DNA of 58,881 nt from Candidatus Gemmiger faecavium (GTDB taxonomy: Bacteria > Bacillota > Clostridia > Oscillospirales > Ruminococcaceae). Under the pieces are notes generated by a model. That model saw only the letters and a program-made list of their open reading frames with translations, was not told the DNA's origin and made no database searches. Made by a program: the position numbers and the translations under genes. The stretch is taken from positions 1 to 58,881 of the forward strand of contig DXFO01000013.1 of the NCBI GenBank assembly GCA_019114415.1. The letters are read 5' to 3'. Below are positions 18,242 through 25,782 of this stretch, piece by piece. How positions within the stretch are numbered: position 1 is the stretch's first letter; each line of letters opens with the position of its first letter.

Positions 18242-18739
18242 TTACCGCCACAGCTTTTCCCAGGTTTTCAGATCCATGGACACGCCGGGCAGAGCCTCCA
18301 CCGTCTCCACCCCGGCGGGGCGGAATCCCCGCTTTTTGCAGAAAGCCTCGGCCTGCAGGTCCCGCGCCCACACTTTCATGAACACACGGGTGCGGCCATC
18401 GCCCTCGGCCAGGCGCTGGGCGTAGGTCAGCACCCCCCGCCCGATGCCCCGGCCGCGCACATCCTCGCACAGATACAGCCGGGAAATGCACATGGCTCCC
18501 ACAGGGGACAGGTCCAGGGCAAAGTAGCCCACCTCCCGGCTGCCCAGGTAGATGAGGAAGTAGTTGACGCCGTCGCGGATCTCGTCCTCGGTCAGGTCCT
18601 CGTTCTGGTAGGCCTCGGCCAGGAGCAGGCCGTTTTTGCCCCCCAGCTTGCGGTAGACACCCGGGAAAATTTCCCGGGCCAGCTCGGCCACGCGGGCGAT
18701 GTAACGGGCTTTGGTCACCTGTTTGTAGCTCGGATTCAT
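18242..18739 (-). CDS. GNAT family N-acetyltransferase
   Basis: 165 aa. The acetyl-CoA pyrophosphate loop reads 'EDVRGRGIGRGVLTYAQ', preceded by the beta-4 strand 'MCISRLYLCE'; the C-terminal 'AEAFCKKRGFRPAG' is the usual GNAT helix-turn. An Asn/Tyr/Lys-rich N-terminus covers the substrate side. The acceptor cannot be inferred. It lies in the RNase Z to SbcCD minus-strand run, with about 58-nt gaps on both sides. Confidence 0.85.
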   Translation of the reverse strand: MNPSYKQVTKARYIARVAELAREIFPGVYRKLGGKNGLLLAEAYQNEDLTEDEIRDGVNYFLIYLGSREVGYFALDLSPVGAMCISRLYLCEDVRGRGIGRGVLTYAQRLAEGDGRTRVFMKVWARDLQAEAFCKKRGFRPAGVETVEALPGVSMDLKTWEKLWR

Positions 18740-18798
18740 AGATAAACTCCTTTATAATGGATGGATGAAAAAAACGGGCGTCGGGATGTGGCTTGTGT

Positions 18799-19143
18799 TT
18801 ACTCCACCGTCACCGAAACGTGGGCGGGCATGCAGGCGGCCCAGTCTCCCTCCCGGGAAAGGCGGCCGAAGCCCTCGCACAGATGGTCGGGGCAGGGACT
18901 GTCCACAAAGGCGATGGTCCCGTCCCGCACCTGGAGATGGACGGTGTAGCCGTTGCTGTCCAGGTTGTAGTCGGCGTCCTGGGACAGGGAAACGCGCATG
19001 GTCTGCTGGGGATCGCCGTACTGGATGACGGCGGTGCGGCCGCTGCCGCCCCGGGTGGCAAAGTAGATCACAGCAGCCAGCAGCACCACCACGGCGGCAA
19101 ACAACAGGTTTGTCCGCCGCGTGCCGGAAAAAAACTTGTGCAT
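18799..19143 (-). CDS. NusG domain II-like membrane-anchored protein
   Basis: 114 aa. One N-terminal membrane helix (about residues 12-29) is followed by a small extracytoplasmic domain with 'DGTIAFVDSPCPDHLCEG' and 'GDWAACMPAHVSVTV', the Cys-containing pattern of Firmicute NusG-domain-II proteins. These resemble domain II of transcription factor NusG in fold but are exported, and their role is not established. ATG 19143 is chosen since AGGAGG lies 5 nt upstream. Confidence 0.75.
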   Translation of the reverse strand: MHKFFSGTRRTNLLFAAVVVLLAAVIYFATRGGSGRTAVIQYGDPQQTMRVSLSQDADYNLDSNGYTVHLQVRDGTIAFVDSPCPDHLCEGFGRLSREGDWAACMPAHVSVTVE

Positions 19144-19200
19144 CAAAACCTCCTGGAAAAATCCCGGTCCCCGTGGGCGGCCGGAATATGGGGAGAAAGC

Positions 19201-20100
19201 TCAGTCGGGGTCATAGTTCAGGTCCAGCGTCTTGCCGTCAAAGCCGGCTTCCGCCCCGGCAAAATACTGCCGGGCAGCCGCAAGGCCGGGGGCAGTGTCG
19301 GTGACGGCGGCGCTGTAATGGGTCAGCCACAGCCTGCGCACCCCGGCCTGGGCGGCCAGGCGGCCGGTCTCGGCGCAGGTGGCATGGCCGTACAGCTTTG
19401 CCTTGTCCAGGTCCTCGTCCCCGGGATAGGTGGAGTCCATGCAGAGCAGGTCGGCATCTTGGGCGGCGTCGGCCAGCTCGCCGCAGGGACGGCTGTCGGT
19501 GCCGTAGACCACCCGCAGCCCCCGGCGGGGCGGGCCGAGCACCTGATGGGGGGCAAATCCCCCGGCTTCCCGCCCGGCCTGCAGCTCCCGCCACAGCCTG
19601 ACCGGGATGCCCAGCGCCTTGGCGCGGTCGGGGTCAAAGCGGCCCGCCCGGGGCAGGTCGAAGGCGTATCCGCAGCAGGGCGCCCGGTGGCGCAGGGGAA
19701 AGGCGGTGACCTGTCCGCCCAGCACCGGCAGCGGCCCGGCCTTGGCGGCGTCCTCCGCCAGGCGCAGCTCAAAGGGCAGCGGCCCTGCAACGGCCAGGAA
19801 AGCCTGTACCAGCCGGGAAAGCCCCGGCGGTCCGGCCATGAGCACCGGCTCGGTGCGGCCCAGAGCGGCCATGGTCTGCCACAGCCCCGGCAGCCCGAAG
19901 ATGTGATCCCCATGGTAGTGGGTCAGCAGGATGGCGTCCACCTTGTACAGGCTGACGCCCCACCGCCGCGCGGCGGTCTGGGTGCCTTCGCCGCAGTCGA
20001 TGATCAGGCTGCGGCCGGCCACCGTCAGCGCCAGGCTGGAAAGCGCCCGGTCGGGCAGGGGCTGGGTGCCGCCGCAGCCCAGCAATGTGGCAGTGAGCAT
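19201..20100 (-). CDS. rnz: ribonuclease Z
   Basis: 299 aa, the normal length for bacterial RNase Z, the tRNA 3'-processing metallo-beta-lactamase-fold endonuclease. The N-terminus 'LTATLLGCGGTQPLP' is typical and the metal motif is HYHGDH (about 61-66). Later ligands are in 'PFAYRAPC-like' His and 'DSTYPGDED', and the C-terminal 'WLTHYS' motif is present. ATG 20100 follows AAAGGAA; longer in-frame starts add only an unrelated N-terminus. It is the first gene of the seven-gene minus-strand run. Confidence 0.88.
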   Translation of the reverse strand: MLTATLLGCGGTQPLPDRALSSLALTVAGRSLIIDCGEGTQTAARRWGVSLYKVDAILLTHYHGDHIFGLPGLWQTMAALGRTEPVLMAGPPGLSRLVQAFLAVAGPLPFELRLAEDAAKAGPLPVLGGQVTAFPLRHRAPCCGYAFDLPRAGRFDPDRAKALGIPVRLWRELQAGREAGGFAPHQVLGPPRRGLRVVYGTDSRPCGELADAAQDADLLCMDSTYPGDEDLDKAKLYGHATCAETGRLAAQAGVRRLWLTHYSAAVTDTAPGLAAARQYFAGAEAGFDGKTLDLNYDPD

Positions 20101-20191
20101 GGGGAGTTCCTTTCCCGCGGGATGGCCGGAATTCTGCCGCGCTGCAAAATCCCGGCGGGCCGCCGCGTTTTTGTATTTGGATACCCTGCCA

Positions 20192-20197
20192 TTATAC
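20192..20197 (-). promoter_or_regulatory. extended -10 element for the RNase Z to decarboxylase run
   Basis: On the minus strand TGGTATAAT (TATAAT at 20197-20192) lies about 92 nt upstream of the RNase Z start. No good -35 is seen at 17 nt, so recognition would rest on the extended -10. Confidence 0.45.
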
Positions 20198-20338
20198 CAC
20201 CCGGCCCAAAGGGAGAAAAGTGTGCGTTCCACTTGCAAAATGCGGGGCGGGATGCTATGGTATTGGTATCCGGAATTTGTAAAAATTCGCGTTACAACGT
20301 GCGAAAATGGACGATAAACACAACGGAGGGTAGTAACT

Positions 20339-21631
20339 ATGGCAAGACGACACAAGATGTGCCTTTTGGGGCTTTTGGCGGCACTGGTTTTGATGCTGTG
20401 CGGGTGCAGTGCATCCGACGTGCATCTGCCGGAGCAGGTGGACCTGTTTCAGGGGGACAGTTTTCCTCTGGCCTCGGCAGTGGAGTGGGACGGGGAGACC
20501 GACGCCGCTTCCGCCGCCCTGCTGCTGACCGCAGCGGGGGACAACGGCATCACCATCACCTTTGAAAGCGCCGACCCCGCTGTGGCGGTGGTGGACGAGC
20601 AGGGCATCATCTACGGAGCCGCTGCCGGCGAGACCACGGTGACGGTTACATGTCCTGCCTTTGGTTATTCTGCCCGGGTGGCGGTCAACGTGACCGAGCC
20701 GCTGGGCGGTTTGTACATGGAAAGCGCCCTGGATCTCCAGCCGGGGCAGACCGGCAGTCTCAACACCATGCTGCCCGGCGGGGATCTGTCCTCGGTGCAG
20801 TATACGGTGGACGACCCTGCCGTGGTGTCGGTGTCCGCCGACGGCACCGTGACCGCCCTGTCGGAGGGCATTGCCACCATCACTGCCACGGCGGCGGGCA
20901 GTTCCCTCACTGCCCGGTGCGAGGTGGTCGTGGGGACCCCGGTGCAGGGCGTGCAGGTCTCCCGCCCGGAAGCCGTGCTTGACGCGGGGCAGACCATGGT
21001 GCTGGGTGCCCGGGTCTGGCCGGACAACGGGGCGGAAGTCACCTGGTACAGCAGCGACCCGACCGTGGCGGAAGTGTCTGCCGACGGCAAAGTGACTGCC
21101 CTGACTCCCGGCACGGTACAGATCGTGGCCGAAGTGTCCGGCAAGACCGCCGCCTGCACCCTGACTGTCACCGGCAGCGCCACTCCGGAATCCGCCACCC
21201 CCGAGACCGCCACGGCGGAAACCGCGGCTACCCCGGAGAGCGCTACCCCTGAGACGGCTACTGCCGAGACCGCAGCAACCCCGGAAAGTGCGACTCCGGA
21301 GTCTGCCGCCACCCCGGAGACTGCCGTCCCGGAGGAACCGGTCTCCACCCCGGAGAACGCTGCCCCGGGGGAGGGTGAAACTCTGCCGGCGACCCCCGAG
21401 ACCGCGGCCATGACCCCGGAAACGGCGGCCACCCCGGAGAGTGCCACCCCGGAAAGCGCCACCCCGGAGACAGCCACTGCCGAAACGGCGACCCCGGAAA
21501 GCACGACCCCCGAGACCTCGTCACCGGGGGCGGAGCAGACAGCAGGGGAAAGCTCCGACACGTCGGAGGACAGCGGCGGAGGCTGGCTGGATTGGCTGGG
21601 CAATGCTCTGGCCAGGCTGTTCGGCCGGTAA
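20339..21631 (+). CDS. lipoprotein with three Ig-like (BIG2) domains and a Thr-Pro-Glu repeat stalk
   Basis: 430 aa, probably displayed on the cell surface. Lipobox LCGC puts the lipidated Cys at about 23. Three BIG2-type domains follow, each with an 'ADP/DDP/SDPxVAxV...G.ITAL.xGTxxI' pattern (about 75-120, 155-200 and 235-280). From about residue 280 to 410 the chain is a tandem array of TPESATPETATAE-type units, a likely extended stalk. It ends in an amphipathic tail, GGGWLDWLGNALARLFGR. The start follows GGAGG. No enzyme domain is visible; adhesion or matrix contact is the usual inference for such proteins. Confidence 0.8.
   Translation: MARRHKMCLLGLLAALVLMLCGCSASDVHLPEQVDLFQGDSFPLASAVEWDGETDAASAALLLTAAGDNGITITFESADPAVAVVDEQGIIYGAAAGETTVTVTCPAFGYSARVAVNVTEPLGGLYMESALDLQPGQTGSLNTMLPGGDLSSVQYTVDDPAVVSVSADGTVTALSEGIATITATAAGSSLTARCEVVVGTPVQGVQVSRPEAVLDAGQTMVLGARVWPDNGAEVTWYSSDPTVAEVSADGKVTALTPGTVQIVAEVSGKTAACTLTVTGSATPESATPETATAETAATPESATPETATAETAATPESATPESAATPETAVPEEPVSTPENAAPGEGETLPATPETAAMTPETAATPESATPESATPETATAETATPESTTPETSSPGAEQTAGESSDTSEDSGGGWLDWLGNALARLFGR
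21180..21530 (+). repeat. degenerate tandem repeat encoding TPE/SATPETATAE units
   Basis: Short units coding ATPES, ATPET and ATAET recur more than a dozen times, such as ACCCCGGAGAG and GCCACGGCGGAAACC variants. Unit length and order vary, so copy number may differ between strains. The repeat is wholly coding. Confidence 0.7.
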
Positions 21632-21729
21632 GGGCAAAACCGGGGCAAGATTTGCGGCGATTTTCATAATCGATAAAAATAGTCGAAAATCTTGAAAGAA
21701 TATGGTACAATGGTAAAAAGGCGCTGCCG

Positions 21730-22605
21730 TCAGTAGGTGGGAGTCTCCCGCTGAGACTGGGCGTACTGCCGGGGCGTGATGTGATATTCCGCCCGGAAGG
21801 CCCGGTAAAAGTTGGCGTAATCCCCGAAGCCGCAGTACTGGCAGACCTCGCTGGGGGCCACGCCGCTGCCCAGAAGCTGCTTGGCGATCATCAGCCGCTT
21901 TTGCAGGATGTAGCGGTGTACCGTGGTGCCCACCTGCCGGTCAAACTTGCGCAGCAGGTGGTATTTGCTGATGAAAAACCGGTCGGCCAGATCGTCCAGA
22001 GTCAGGGATTCGCTGTAATGGGCGTTGATATACTCCACCACCGCGTCCACCACCCGGTCGCAGGTGCAGGCGGGGGGCTGGGCTGCGGCCTCGGTGACGG
22101 CTTTGTTCAGGTCCACCAGCAGCGAGATCAGGCAGCCCGTGGCCAGAAGATCGCTGCCGTACTCATCCTGGCTGTGCAGCGTGCCCAGTGTTTCAAACTG
22201 GCGGCGGAAATCCGCGCTGCCCTGGGGGGAAGGCCGCAGCAGATTGCCGTGCCCCGGCTGGGAAGCGTCAAAGCACCGGGTCAGGCTGGTCCTGGCGCTG
22301 GAAAGACCTTCCAGATAACTGCGGGCCACCCACAGAACAATGCGCTCATAAGGCTCGGCGTCGGTGGAGATGCGGGCCTGGTGCAGCTCCAGCGGGCTGA
22401 TGAGCATGATGTCCCCCGGCCGCACCTGATAGATGCGGTTTTCCACCGTGTAGGAGACCCGGCCCCGCAAAAGCAGGTAGATCTCATAAAAATCGTGGTG
22501 ATGCAGGGCAACTTCGTTGAGGTAGGTGCTGCGGTAGCGGTATACCTCGAAGTCCGGTGCGATCATTTCCTGCCGGGAAGTGAAGTCCTGAAATAGTGCG
22601 CCCAT
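21730..22605 (-). CDS. AraC family transcriptional regulator, likely controlling uxuBA
   Basis: 291 aa. The N-terminal cupin sensor domain carries 'LHHHDFYEIYLLLRG' and 'PGDIMLISPLELHQ'. The C-terminal double helix-turn-helix runs from 'SLTLDDLADRFFISKYHLLRKF' to 'YCGFGDYANFYRAFRAEYHITPRQY'. ATG 22605 is preceded by AAAGGA at 9 nt. It is transcribed away from uxuB-uxuA, and a 10-bp inverted repeat lies between them, so it probably activates or represses those genes in response to a hexuronate or derivative. Confidence 0.85.
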   Translation of the reverse strand: MGALFQDFTSRQEMIAPDFEVYRYRSTYLNEVALHHHDFYEIYLLLRGRVSYTVENRIYQVRPGDIMLISPLELHQARISTDAEPYERIVLWVARSYLEGLSSARTSLTRCFDASQPGHGNLLRPSPQGSADFRRQFETLGTLHSQDEYGSDLLATGCLISLLVDLNKAVTEAAAQPPACTCDRVVDAVVEYINAHYSESLTLDDLADRFFISKYHLLRKFDRQVGTTVHRYILQKRLMIAKQLLGSGVAPSEVCQYCGFGDYANFYRAFRAEYHITPRQYAQSQRETPTY

Positions 22606-22701
22606 CGTTGTAACGTCCTTTCTGCGGAGAATACCCGCCGTTTCCGGCCTTTGCCGGCGGTCGGGGAACCCTCCCCTATACATATATAGCATGACGCGGC
22701 A

Positions 22702-22748
22702 ATTTTTACAAGGTATCAAGCAATCCAGTCAATTTGAATTGTAAAAAT
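22702..22748. promoter_or_regulatory. 10-bp inverted repeat, candidate AraC-regulator operator
   Basis: ATTTTTACAA (22702-22711) is the exact reverse complement of TTGTAAAAAT (22739-22748), centres about 37 bp apart. The right arm overlaps the end of the -35 hexamer and the spacer of the uxuB promoter. Position and symmetry suit a regulator looping or dimerising across the divergent promoters. Confidence 0.5.
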
Positions 22749-22761
22749 AATGGCGTATACT
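22734..22761 (+). promoter_or_regulatory. promoter of the uxuB-uxuA operon
   Basis: TTGAAT (22734-22739), a 16-nt spacer and TATACT (22756-22761). The transcript would have a leader of about 120 nt containing the terminator-like hairpin at 22818-22867. Confidence 0.6.
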
Positions 22762-22817
22762 GTGCTTGCAGGGCGAGAAAGAAAAAAGCCCGTCCCGCGT
22801 CCGCCTTTTGGTAAAGC

Positions 22818-22867
22818 AAGGGCAGACAGCCGTCCGGATATGCCGGTGCGGCCGCCCTTTTGATTTT
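22818..22867 (+). terminator. terminator-like hairpin in the uxuB leader (possible attenuator)
   Basis: AAGGGC (22818) pairs with GCCCTT (22854), with inner GCCG/CGGC and CCGG/CCGG helices, followed by TTTTGATTTTG. It sits downstream of the uxuB promoter and 20 nt before the start codon, so it would cut the transcript before uxuB unless disrupted. Alternatively it only folds the leader. Confidence 0.4.
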
Positions 22868-22887
22868 GAATAAGGAGAGATTTTGCC

Positions 22888-24498
22888 ATGAAGATGAATG
22901 CTGCATCCCTGCAAGACAAAGCCGGCTGGCAGGCCGTCAATGTGGCTCTGCCTCAGTTTGACCACGCCGCCATGGTCGCCGCCACCAAAGAACACCCCAT
23001 CTGGGTCCACTTCGGCGCGGGCAATATTTTCCGCGGATTTATCGCCGCTCTGCAGCAGAAGCTGCTGAACCAGGGCCTGTCCGACAAGGGCATCATCGCA
23101 GCCGACACCTTCGACTACGACATCATTGACAAGATCTACACTCCCTTTGACTGCCTGACCATGAACGTCACCCTCAATCCCGACGGCACCACCAGCCGCG
23201 AGATCGTGGGCAGCGTGGCCGAGGGCCTGCGCGCCGACAGCTCCGACGCCGCTATGATGGCCCGCTTCAAGGAGATCTTCACCGATCCCGGCCTGCAGAT
23301 GATCTCCTTCACCATCACCGAGAAGGGCTACGCCCTCTACCGTCCCGACGGCAGCCTGATGCCCGTTGTCCAGGCCGACATCGACGAAGGCCCCGCCAAG
23401 GCACGCCATGCCATGAGCATGGTCGCCGCCCTGCTGTTCGAGCGCTTCAAGGCCAACGCAGCTCCTCTGGCTGTGGTCAGCATGGACAACTGCTCCCACA
23501 ACGGTGAGAAGCTGCAGGCCAGCGTGACCACCGTGGCCAAGGCCTGGGCCGAAAAGGGCTACGTGGGCGCCGACTTCATCGCCTGGCTGACCGATGAGAG
23601 CAAGGTCAGCTTCCCCTGGTCCATGATCGACAAGATCACCCCGCGCCCCCACAAGATCGTGGAGGAGGCCCTGGCTGCCGACGGCATCGAGGACATGGCT
23701 CCCATCGTCACCGGCAAGAACACCTTCATTGCCGCCTTCGTCAACGCCGAGCGTCCCCAGTACCTGGTGGTTGAGGACAAGTTCCCCAACGGCCGTCCCG
23801 CTCTGGAAAAGGCCGGCGTCTACATGACCGACCGCGACACCGTCAACAAGACCGAGCGCATGAAGGTCACCACCTGCCTGAACCCCCTGCACACCGCCAT
23901 GAGCGTTTACGGCTGCATGCTGGGCTACACCCTGATCTGCGATGAGATGAAGGACGCCGACATCGTCGCCCTCATCAAGCGCCTGGGCTACCAGGAAGGC
24001 CTGCCCGTCGTCGTCGATCCCAAGATCCTCGACCCCAAGGCCTTCATCGACGAGGTCGTGGAGCAGCGCCTGCCCAACCCCTTCATGCCCGACGCTCCCC
24101 AGCGTATCGCCACCGACACTTCCCAGAAGGTCGGCATCCGTTTCGGCGAGACCATCAAGAGCTACATTGCCACCGGCCGCGACCTGAACACCCTGGTGTC
24201 CATTCCTCTGGCTCTGGCTGGCTGGCTGCGCTACCTGCTGGCTGTGGACGACAAGGGCGAGGCCTTTGAAGTTTCCGCCGATCCCCTCAAGGACGACCTG
24301 CAGGCCAAGCTGGCCGGCATCGAAGTCGGCAAGCCCGAGACCTACAACGGCCAGCTGAAGGAGATCCTGTCCAACGCTTCCATCTTCGGCGTTGATCTGA
24401 CTACCACCCCGCTGGCAGAGAAGATCGAGAGCTACTTCGTTGCAGAGCTGGCCGGCCCCGGCGCCGTCCGCAAGACCCTGCACGACGCGCTGCAGTAA
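22888..24498 (+). CDS. uxuB: D-mannonate oxidoreductase (fructuronate reductase), mannitol dehydrogenase family
   Basis: 536 aa. Interconverts D-fructuronate and D-mannonate with NAD(H) in the cytosolic glucuronate branch. The long-chain mannitol-dehydrogenase fold is seen as 'HFGAGNIFRGFIAALQQKL' at the nucleotide site and 'KTERMKVTTCLNPLHTAMS', where the Lys/Asn/His catalytic set lies. It is longer than mannitol dehydrogenases and matches the UxuB group. AAGGAGAG precedes the ATG. uxuA, the next enzyme, follows 47 nt later. uxaC and kdgK/kdgA are not in the window. Confidence 0.88.
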   Translation: MKMNAASLQDKAGWQAVNVALPQFDHAAMVAATKEHPIWVHFGAGNIFRGFIAALQQKLLNQGLSDKGIIAADTFDYDIIDKIYTPFDCLTMNVTLNPDGTTSREIVGSVAEGLRADSSDAAMMARFKEIFTDPGLQMISFTITEKGYALYRPDGSLMPVVQADIDEGPAKARHAMSMVAALLFERFKANAAPLAVVSMDNCSHNGEKLQASVTTVAKAWAEKGYVGADFIAWLTDESKVSFPWSMIDKITPRPHKIVEEALAADGIEDMAPIVTGKNTFIAAFVNAERPQYLVVEDKFPNGRPALEKAGVYMTDRDTVNKTERMKVTTCLNPLHTAMSVYGCMLGYTLICDEMKDADIVALIKRLGYQEGLPVVVDPKILDPKAFIDEVVEQRLPNPFMPDAPQRIATDTSQKVGIRFGETIKSYIATGRDLNTLVSIPLALAGWLRYLLAVDDKGEAFEVSADPLKDDLQAKLAGIEVGKPETYNGQLKEILSNASIFGVDLTTTPLAEKIESYFVAELAGPGAVRKTLHDALQ

Positions 24499-24545
24499 TC
24501 TTTCGCCTTAAAAAGGCGTGACACCAATATAAAGGAGGACAACCT

Positions 24546-25646
24546 ATGCCTATGCAAATGGGATGGCGCTGGTATGGTGAGGGCAACGACCCCATCACCC
24601 TCGGCGACATCAAACAGATTCCCGGCGTTTCCACCATCGTCTGGGCGCTGCACGACAAAATGCCCGGTGAGATCTGGGAAGTGGATGAGATCAAGAAGGT
24701 CGTCGACCAGATCGAGGCTGCCGGCTTCAATGCCGACGTGGTCGAGAGCGTCAACGTTCATGACGACATCAAGATCGGCCTGCCCACCCGCGATGCCCTG
24801 ATCGAGAACTACAAGCAGTGCATCCGCAACCTGTCCAAGTTCGGCGTCAAGGTCATCTGCTACAACTTCATGCCCATCTTTGACTGGACTCGTACCGACC
24901 TGTTCCACCCCGTGGGTGACGGCTCCACCGCTCTGTTCTACCAGAAGGACATGATCCAGGACGACTACAAGGCCATGGCCGAGTACATCCTGAACTTCAC
25001 CGAGAAGTACAACATGACCTTCCCCGGCTGGGAGCCGGAGCGCATGGCCAAGCTGGACGAGCTGTTCAAGGCTTACGCCCCCGTCACCAAGGAAAAGCTG
25101 TGGGACAACCTCAAGTACTTCCTGGAAGCCATTATGCCCACCTGCCGTGAGTGCGACATCAAGATGGCCATCCACATGGACGATCCCCCGTGGGACATCT
25201 TCGGCCTGCCCCGCCTGATGGTGGATGAGGAGAGCATCCAGCGCTTCCTGACCATGGTGGACGATCCGTACAACTGCCTGACGCTCTGCTCCGGCAGCCT
25301 GAACGCCAACCCCGACAACAATGTTGCCGAGATCGTCCGCAAGCACTGCGACCGCATTGCCTTTGCCCACATCCGCAACATCCATCACTTCCCCAACGGC
25401 GACTTCAGTGAGGCTGCTCACCGCGACTGCTGCGGCGAGACCGGCATCATCGAGATCCTGCGCGCCTACCATGACTGCGGCTTCGAGGGCTACATCCGCC
25501 CCGACCACGGCCGTCAGCTGTGGGAGGAAGGCCCCGGCAACTGCCGCCCCGGCTACGGCAAGTATGACCGCGCCCTGGGCATCCAGTACATGCTGGGCGT
25601 CTGGGATCTGCTCGACCGTCTGGACGAGGAGAAAAAGCAGAAGTAA
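24546..25646 (+). CDS. uxuA: mannonate dehydratase
   Basis: 366 aa. Dehydrates D-mannonate to 2-keto-3-deoxygluconate, using a divalent metal. The TIM-barrel xylose-isomerase-like family is recognised from 'MQMGWRWYGEGNDPITLGDIKQ', 'CYNFMPIFDWTRTDL', 'MAIHMDDPPWDIFGLPR' and 'IRPDHGRQLW', which hold the metal-binding His, Cys and Asp residues. It is close to the usual length. It follows uxuB with a strong AAAGGAGG site and is closed by a terminator. Confidence 0.95.
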   Translation: MPMQMGWRWYGEGNDPITLGDIKQIPGVSTIVWALHDKMPGEIWEVDEIKKVVDQIEAAGFNADVVESVNVHDDIKIGLPTRDALIENYKQCIRNLSKFGVKVICYNFMPIFDWTRTDLFHPVGDGSTALFYQKDMIQDDYKAMAEYILNFTEKYNMTFPGWEPERMAKLDELFKAYAPVTKEKLWDNLKYFLEAIMPTCRECDIKMAIHMDDPPWDIFGLPRLMVDEESIQRFLTMVDDPYNCLTLCSGSLNANPDNNVAEIVRKHCDRIAFAHIRNIHHFPNGDFSEAAHRDCCGETGIIEILRAYHDCGFEGYIRPDHGRQLWEEGPGNCRPGYGKYDRALGIQYMLGVWDLLDRLDEEKKQK

Positions 25647-25670
25647 AAATTCTGCCTGCTGAAAACTGAG

Positions 25671-25713
25671 ACCGCCCCCGCTCGGTGCTTTGCGCCGCAG
25701 CGGGGGCGGTTTT
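25671..25713 (+). terminator. terminator of the uxuB-uxuA operon
   Basis: ACCGCCCCCGCT (25671-25682) pairs perfectly with AGCGGGGGCGGT (25699-25710) and is followed by TTT. It lies 24 nt past uxuA. Confidence 0.85.
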
Positions 25714-25782
25714 GTCTTGACGGGAACGCGGGGCGCGGCCATAATGGGAACAGAACACATTGTCAAAGGGGAGCAAACCGCC

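Noticed and set aside
21180-21530. Repetitive DNA suggesting a CRISPR-like array
   Set aside because: Units are short, imperfect, lack unique spacers and are in frame inside a lipoprotein gene. No cas genes are present.
21660-21711. Promoter-like TACAAT and a GATTTTC/GAAAATC repeat between convergent genes
   Set aside because: There is no gene to drive on the + strand before the AraC stop, and no matching -35; treated as AT-rich spacer.
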